Part shown: positions 7,518-10,423 of the stretch, in pieces | Layout: each line of letters starts with the position of its first letter | How positions within the stretch are numbered: position 1 is the first letter of the stretch | NCBI GenBank assembly: GCA_018970965.1 | Contig: JAGWVG010000038.1 | Span: 1-10,423 of the forward strand | Origin: Alphaproteobacteria bacterium | GTDB lineage: Bacteria; Pseudomonadota; Alphaproteobacteria; Sphingomonadales; Sphingomonadaceae | Length of the DNA: 10,423 nucleotides | Reading direction: 5' to 3' | Translations under genes and position numbers: made by a program | Notes under the pieces: model-generated | Database searches by the model: none | The model's input: only the letters and a program-made list of their open reading frames with translations | What the model was told of the DNA's origin: nothing

Positions 7518-8252
7518 GTGCTATCCGAAGCCCATCAGGACCGCGACATTTGGAGTCCGCCCTTGCCAAGCGATGGCAATTTGGACCGATTTAGCGGAAC
7601 CGCCTTTGCCCTGCGACAGCATCAGCATGTGACGCGCGGGTTGGAGCGGCCCGATTTTTTATATCACATCCAGCACGGCTGGGCGGGGCGCTATCGGCTA
7701 ATGTCCGATGGGCGGCGGCAAATAACCGCCCTATATTTACCCGGAGATATTTGTGACCCCTGCTGGCTCGATGGCGGTCGCGCTGTGCAATCTGTTGTTG
7801 CCCTCACGCCGCTGCAAACAACGCGCATCTCTCGACGCGAGTTAGAAAGCCAAGTGTCCCTCGATGCAGACATGATGAAATTTTTGCTGCGTCAGGCGCG
7901 ATTTGCGCAGCAAATTCAAGCCGAATGGCTCGTCAATTTGGGCCGCAAAAATGCGATGGAGCGGCTCGCCCATCTCTTGTGCGAGATGTACTGCAGGCTG
8001 TCGATGTCAGGGCATGTTTCCGGCACCAGCTGCGAGATGCCGCTTACCCAATTGGACTTGGCCGATTTGGCGGGGCTGACGCCTGTTCATGTCAACCGCA
8101 CCTTACAAGAAATGCGCGCCATGCATTTGATTGAATTGCAATCGCGACGGCTGACAATTCTGGATTGGGCGGCCATGCGCCGGATTGCATGGTTTGATCC
8201 GCAATATCTGGGCTTCAAGATCCCGGCAGAGCGCCTGCAAGCCGCCGCCTAA
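7518..8252 (+). CDS. Crp/Fnr-family transcriptional regulator, EcfG-controlled
   Basis: A 244-residue regulator. An N-terminal cyclic-nucleotide-binding-like beta barrel (about 25-120, with RRQITALYLPGDICD) is followed by a dimerisation helix (AEWLVNLGRKNAMERLAHLLCEMYCRL) and a C-terminal Crp-type helix-turn-helix (LTQLDLADLAGLTPVHVNRTLQEM). The cysteines do not show the clustered N-terminal pattern of an Fe-S FNR, so oxygen sensing is not supported, and the ligand is unknown. The type is common in alphaproteobacteria without a settled name. The GTG start is chosen because the frame is closed by TGA at 7509-7511 and a purine-rich AAGGGGG lies about 10 bases upstream; the nearby ATG at 7508 is in another frame. 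It has an EcfG promoter and converges on ecfG, so it is probably a secondary regulator of the general stress response. Confidence 0.9.
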   Translation: MLSEAHQDRDIWSPPLPSDGNLDRFSGTAFALRQHQHVTRGLERPDFLYHIQHGWAGRYRLMSDGRRQITALYLPGDICDPCWLDGGRAVQSVVALTPLQTTRISRRELESQVSLDADMMKFLLRQARFAQQIQAEWLVNLGRKNAMERLAHLLCEMYCRLSMSGHVSGTSCEMPLTQLDLADLAGLTPVHVNRTLQEMRAMHLIELQSRRLTILDWAAMRRIAWFDPQYLGFKIPAERLQAAA

Positions 8253-8271
8253 GAGATTCCCCGGCAGGAAG

Positions 8272-8305
8272 GAAAAGGCCAGTCCCACGGGGCCGGCCTT
8301 TTCTT
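8272..8305. terminator. Bidirectional rho-independent terminator between the Crp/Fnr gene and ecfG
   Basis: A 9-base perfect stem, GAAAAGGCC at 8272-8280 pairing with GGCCTTTTC at 8295-8303, encloses a 14-base loop. The plus-strand side ends in TTTTCTT. The minus-strand side ends in TTTTCCTT, so it can serve both convergent genes. It lies 20 bases after the Crp/Fnr stop and about 24 bases beyond the ecfG stop. Confidence 0.85.
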
Positions 8306-8328
8306 AAATCAGCGCGAACGGGGCGGAA

Positions 8329-8910
8329 TTAACTGGCAGACGTAAGCTCTGACGCGCGCGTGCCTTTTCTGCCCGGCGTCACCTTATCCTCGAAAGGCGG
8401 CCCATCGATAAGCGCCGCCAGCGCAACGCGGCCGCGCGCCAAGCGGCTTTTAATTGTCCCCACAGCGCATCCCATAATGTCTGCAGCTTCTTCATAAGAG
8501 ACACCATTGGCCCCAATCAGCAGCAATACTTCGCGCTGTTCCGCCGGTAATTTGAGCAACGCGGCCTGAACATCCTGCACATTGAGCCTGTCATATTGGG
8601 TTGGCCCCGCAACCAAAACCCGCTCTGCCAACTCCGGATCCCAAGAGGCCACTCGAGCATTTTTGCGCAGCGTGGTGTAATAATGGTTACGCAAAATCAT
8701 AAAGATCCACGCCCGAAAATTCGATCCAGGGGCAAAGCTTTCCCGCGCAGCCCAAGCCCGCGTCATGGCATCTTGCACCATATCATCCGCCAGATCACGA
8801 TTGCCACACAAGCCGCGCGCAAAGGCACGTAACGAGGGAATGATAGCAACCAAAAGGTCGCGAAAATCCTTATCGCGTTCGACCGATGTAGAAGGGTCTT
8901 TGGAGGTCAT
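8329..8910 (-). CDS. ecfG: General stress response ECF sigma factor EcfG
   Basis: A 193-residue ECF sigma factor. Region 2 covers about 25-90 (IPSLRAFARGLCGNRDLADDMVQDAMTRAW, split here only by family boundaries, then FRAWIFMILRNHYY). Region 4 covers about 120-170 (LPAEQREVLLLIGANGVSYEEAADIMGCAVGTIKSRLARGR). These and the position after nepR identify it as EcfG, the sigma factor that directs RNA polymerase to GGAAC-N16/17-CGTT promoters. Under growth it is held by NepR; on stress, phosphorylated PhyR takes NepR away. The ATG overlaps the nepR stop as ATGA, and GGAGG-like bases are absent immediately before it, so translation probably depends on nepR. It is autoregulated through the promoter at 9216-9240 and ends at the terminator shared with the Crp/Fnr gene. 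The C-terminal tail after about residue 172 is basic and not family-diagnostic. Confidence 0.95.
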   Translation of the reverse strand: MTSKDPSTSVERDKDFRDLLVAIIPSLRAFARGLCGNRDLADDMVQDAMTRAWAARESFAPGSNFRAWIFMILRNHYYTTLRKNARVASWDPELAERVLVAGPTQYDRLNVQDVQAALLKLPAEQREVLLLIGANGVSYEEAADIMGCAVGTIKSRLARGRVALAALIDGPPFEDKVTPGRKGTRASELTSAS

Positions 8911-9098
8911 TCCTCACCCGTCTGTCGGGTAATTTTCCGATCAATCTCCCCAAGCAAACGCAAAAATTCATCCGGCAGGGGTTCGGCAACCACATCATCA
9001 TGAAGCCGCCGCAAAGCCGTTCCTATGGGATCATCTGCGGGCTTCATTTTATCGCTTGCAGACCGGGCACCCTGAATGAGCGCTCTTTTCTTCGGCAT
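8907..9098 (-). CDS. nepR: Anti-sigma factor NepR
   Basis: A 63-residue protein, the normal size for NepR. The core is DDPIGTALRRLHDDVVAEPLPDEFLRLLGEID, two short helices joined by a proline-containing linker; NepR uses these to grip EcfG or, alternatively, the sigma-like domain of PhyR. The start is ATG at 9098-9096 (MPKKRALIQGARS), preceded by AGGAG with a 9-base gap. The frame is open upstream to 9308, but that stretch crosses the divergent promoters and is not protein-like. It is in one operon with ecfG through an ATGA overlap and has an EcfG promoter at 9216-9240, giving a leader of about 110 bases. Its basic, disordered N-terminus is as usual. Certain by context and sequence. Confidence 0.94.
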   Translation of the reverse strand: MPKKRALIQGARSASDKMKPADDPIGTALRRLHDDVVAEPLPDEFLRLLGEIDRKITRQTGEE

Positions 9099-9215
9099 CG
9101 CGACTGGCTCCTGCTGCTGCAAAGAAACTGCATTTGTCACGATGTCCGATTTGCCTATAAAAGTCACCTGATATGCCCCCTTGCACGGGACAGCATGCTG
9201 ACCCGCGCTGGTGGA

Positions 9216-9240
9216 AACGAGCGGAGCAAGAATTTGTTCC
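9216..9240 (-). promoter_or_regulatory. EcfG promoter of the nepR-ecfG operon
   Basis: On the minus strand GGAAC (9240-9236) and CGTT (9219-9216) are separated by exactly 16 bases. Predicted start near 9208, about 110 bases before the nepR ATG. This gives positive autoregulation of the anti-sigma/sigma pair. No clear housekeeping promoter for basal expression was found in the leader. Confidence 0.88.
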
Positions 9241-9247
9241 GTGAACG

Positions 9248-9272
9248 GGAACTCTCTTTTTTGAGAGACGTT
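9248..9272 (+). promoter_or_regulatory. EcfG promoter of phyR
   Basis: GGAAC (9248-9252) and CGTT (9269-9272) are separated by exactly 16 bases. Predicted start near 9279, about 20 bases before the ATG at 9298. The spacer itself is an inverted repeat, TCTCT (9253-9257) against AGAGA (9264-9268). The -35 box is 7 bases from that of the divergent nepR promoter. Confidence 0.9.
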
Positions 9273-9297
9273 TATAGCTGTGGAAGCGGGAGGACAT

Positions 9298-10128
9298 ATG
9301 CCATTCATGACAACCGTCGCAGCGGAGCTGCCCTATTTGCGCCGCTATGCGCGTGCCGTGACCGGATCGCAGGATCTGGGCGATGCCGCTGTGCGTGAAA
9401 CGCTAGAGGCACTGCTGCAGGCCCCGCAAGAATTTGATCTGCAGCAGCCCCCCAAACGCGAGCTTTACCGCGTTTTCCATCATTTCTGGCGGCGCGAGGC
9501 AATTTCGGCACTCAAATCGGCAGGACCACTTTCACATCTCACACCAAGATCTCGGCAATCCTTGCTGCTGACCGCAGTTGAGGGATTCTCAATCGATGAA
9601 ACGGCCCATATTTTGGAAATTTCTGTGGCAGATGTGCGGACGGATATTGAAACGGCACGGGCGCAACTGGCAGATCAACTTGCCGCAAACATCATGATCA
9701 TTGAGGACGAGACAATCATCGCCCTCCACATAAAATCGATTCTGAGAGATATTGGCCATCATGTGGTGGGCGTCGCCCGAACCCGCAGCGAGGCTGTGGA
9801 ATTAGCGGCGCGCACCGCGCCCGAACTTGTGCTTGCTGATATTTGCCTTGCCGATGGCTCCAACGGCATTGATGCCGTGAAGGATATTCTGGCGCATATG
9901 GATGTGCCAGTCATCTTCGTGACCGCCTTTCCCGAGCGCCTGCTGAGCGGCGAGCGTCCCGAGCCGACCTATTTAATACCCAAGCCCTTTGACGCGGCAG
10001 TGCTCACTGCCACCATTTCTCAGGCTTTGCTGTTTCATGGCGAGCAACAGGCAATGAAGCGCAACACGGCTGCTGCTGCGGGATCTAATGGTCTAAGAGC
10101 CCATAGGGGTGCGCGTGTTGCCCGTTAG
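9298..10128 (+). CDS. phyR: Anti-anti-sigma response regulator PhyR
   Basis: A 276-residue protein made of an N-terminal sigma-like domain (about 1-135) and a C-terminal receiver domain (about 140-255). The receiver has the acidic pocket IIEDE, the phospho-acceptor Asp181 in LVLADICLADGSNG, and VIFVTAFPERLLSG with IPKPF, the pattern of PhyR/FAT GUY receivers. When phosphorylated, PhyR exposes its sigma-like domain, which mimics EcfG and captures NepR, freeing the sigma factor. The ATG at 9298 is chosen because GGGAGGA lies 3 bases upstream; ATG at 9307 and an open frame from 9280 are less likely. A 24-residue tail after the receiver (MKRNTAAAAGSNG then an Arg-rich end) is longer than I expect for the family. 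It is divergent from nepR-ecfG and under EcfG control. No sensor kinase gene follows. Confidence 0.95.
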   Translation: MPFMTTVAAELPYLRRYARAVTGSQDLGDAAVRETLEALLQAPQEFDLQQPPKRELYRVFHHFWRREAISALKSAGPLSHLTPRSRQSLLLTAVEGFSIDETAHILEISVADVRTDIETARAQLADQLAANIMIIEDETIIALHIKSILRDIGHHVVGVARTRSEAVELAARTAPELVLADICLADGSNGIDAVKDILAHMDVPVIFVTAFPERLLSGERPEPTYLIPKPFDAAVLTATISQALLFHGEQQAMKRNTAAAAGSNGLRAHRGARVAR

Positions 10129-10150
10129 CTGACCTCTGGAGACTTTTTTG

Positions 10151-10169
10151 ATCAACCCTTTGGGCTGAT
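10151..10169. repeat. Weak inverted repeat between phyR and the convergent winged-helix gene
   Basis: ATCA-A-CCC and GGG-C-TGAT pair around a TTT loop with one mismatch (10155/10165). A T-run (10144-10149) precedes it on the plus strand, and neither side has a U-tract in the correct place, so it is at most a poor terminator for either convergent gene. No better terminator for phyR is visible in the 43-base gap. Confidence 0.3.
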
Positions 10170-10171
10170 AT

Positions 10172-10423
10172 TCATGCCTCTTCGCTCGCCGTGCTGACGC
10201 CTAGATCGGGCACACCAATGGATCGTCGTCCGCCAAAATCGGTGCGGACCACAATCAAGCCACTTTTTTCCATATGCTCAATCAACCGCCGCACCCGCCC
10301 TGGGGATCGCGTCCCATAGGCTTGTGCAAAGGCCTCATCACTGGGGCACGCTTCGCCCGCCAAGGCGGCACGCGCGATCATCAAATAGGGCGCAAGCATA
10401 TCATCCGGCACACGCTGCGCGAG
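10172..10423 (-). CDS. Small winged-helix-like DNA-binding protein, N-terminus cut by window edge
   Basis: The minus strand is open from the right edge to a TGA at 10174-10172, giving 83 codons. A GTG at 10411 and an ATG at 10399 are possible internal starts, but the frame continues to the edge, so the real start may be outside. The visible part, PSDEAFAQAYGTRSPGRVRRLI, looks like helix-turn-helix, followed by EHMEKSGLIVVRTDFGGRRSIGVPDLG, which has the shape of a wing. This suggests a small winged-helix regulator or the C-terminal domain of one, but I do not recognise a named family. It converges on phyR with 43 bases between, and no promoter is visible. The link to the stress locus is position only. 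Confidence 0.6.
   Translation of the reverse strand, partial: LAQRVPDDMLAPYLMIARAALAGEACPSDEAFAQAYGTRSPGRVRRLIEHMEKSGLIVVRTDFGGRRSIGVPDLGVSTASEEA

Noticed and set aside
7518..8252. Oxygen-sensing FNR with an iron-sulfur cluster
   Set aside because: The few cysteines are scattered and there is no N-terminal cluster of them.
9156..9198. Short upstream reading frame in the nepR leader (ATG near 9196, about 10 codons)
   Set aside because: No ribosome site precedes it, and a frame this short is expected by chance.
8907..9308. 133-residue version of NepR starting at 9308
   Set aside because: The added 70 residues are encoded across the two EcfG promoters; the 63-residue form has the right family length and a good ribosome site.

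Overview
This window looks like chromosomal DNA of an alphaproteobacterium, most probably a member of the Sphingomonadales. The evidence is a complete PhyR-NepR-EcfG general stress response locus, a DivL-type tyrosine 'kinase', an alphaproteobacterial AddB, and gene order. Base composition is moderately GC-rich and looks even by eye. I see no insertion sequence, integrase, tRNA, rRNA or CRISPR. The genus cannot be fixed from this sequence alone.

Region 1 (1-5163, minus strand) is a tightly packed five-gene run, read right to left: divL, tsaE, amgK, murU, addB. Three junctions are 4-base ATGA stop/start overlaps and the fourth (murU/addB) overlaps by 8 bases, so translation is probably coupled throughout. 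The run joins a cell-cycle/polarity signalling protein with a tyrosine in the H-box, a tRNA t6A factor, the two enzymes of UDP-MurNAc salvage, and a recombinational repair nuclease subunit (addB, cut by the window edge).

Region 2 (5164-7296, minus strand) holds ahcY (S-adenosylhomocysteinase, GTG start) and yqgE. A 20-base AT-rich palindrome upstream of ahcY resembles the operator of the ArsR-family regulator SahR. Two hairpins lie between ahcY and divL, the second ending about 15 bases before divL.

Region 3 (7297-10128) is a general stress response island. It contains a Crp/Fnr-type regulator on the plus strand, then convergent ecfG and nepR on the minus strand, then divergent phyR on the plus strand. 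I find three exact matches to the EcfG promoter (GGAAC-N16-CGTT): before the Crp/Fnr gene, before nepR-ecfG and before phyR. The last two are back to back, with -35 boxes 7 bases apart. EcfG should therefore amplify its own anti-sigma/sigma operon, its anti-anti-sigma factor, and a downstream Crp/Fnr regulator. No PhyR-directed sensor kinase is visible.

Region 4 (10129-10423) carries the 3' part of a small winged-helix-like gene on the minus strand that runs off the right edge.

Nothing here looks like a wholly undescribed system. The most notable points are the Tyr-for-His substitution in the DivL-like protein, the regulatory wiring of the stress island, and the hairpins before divL.
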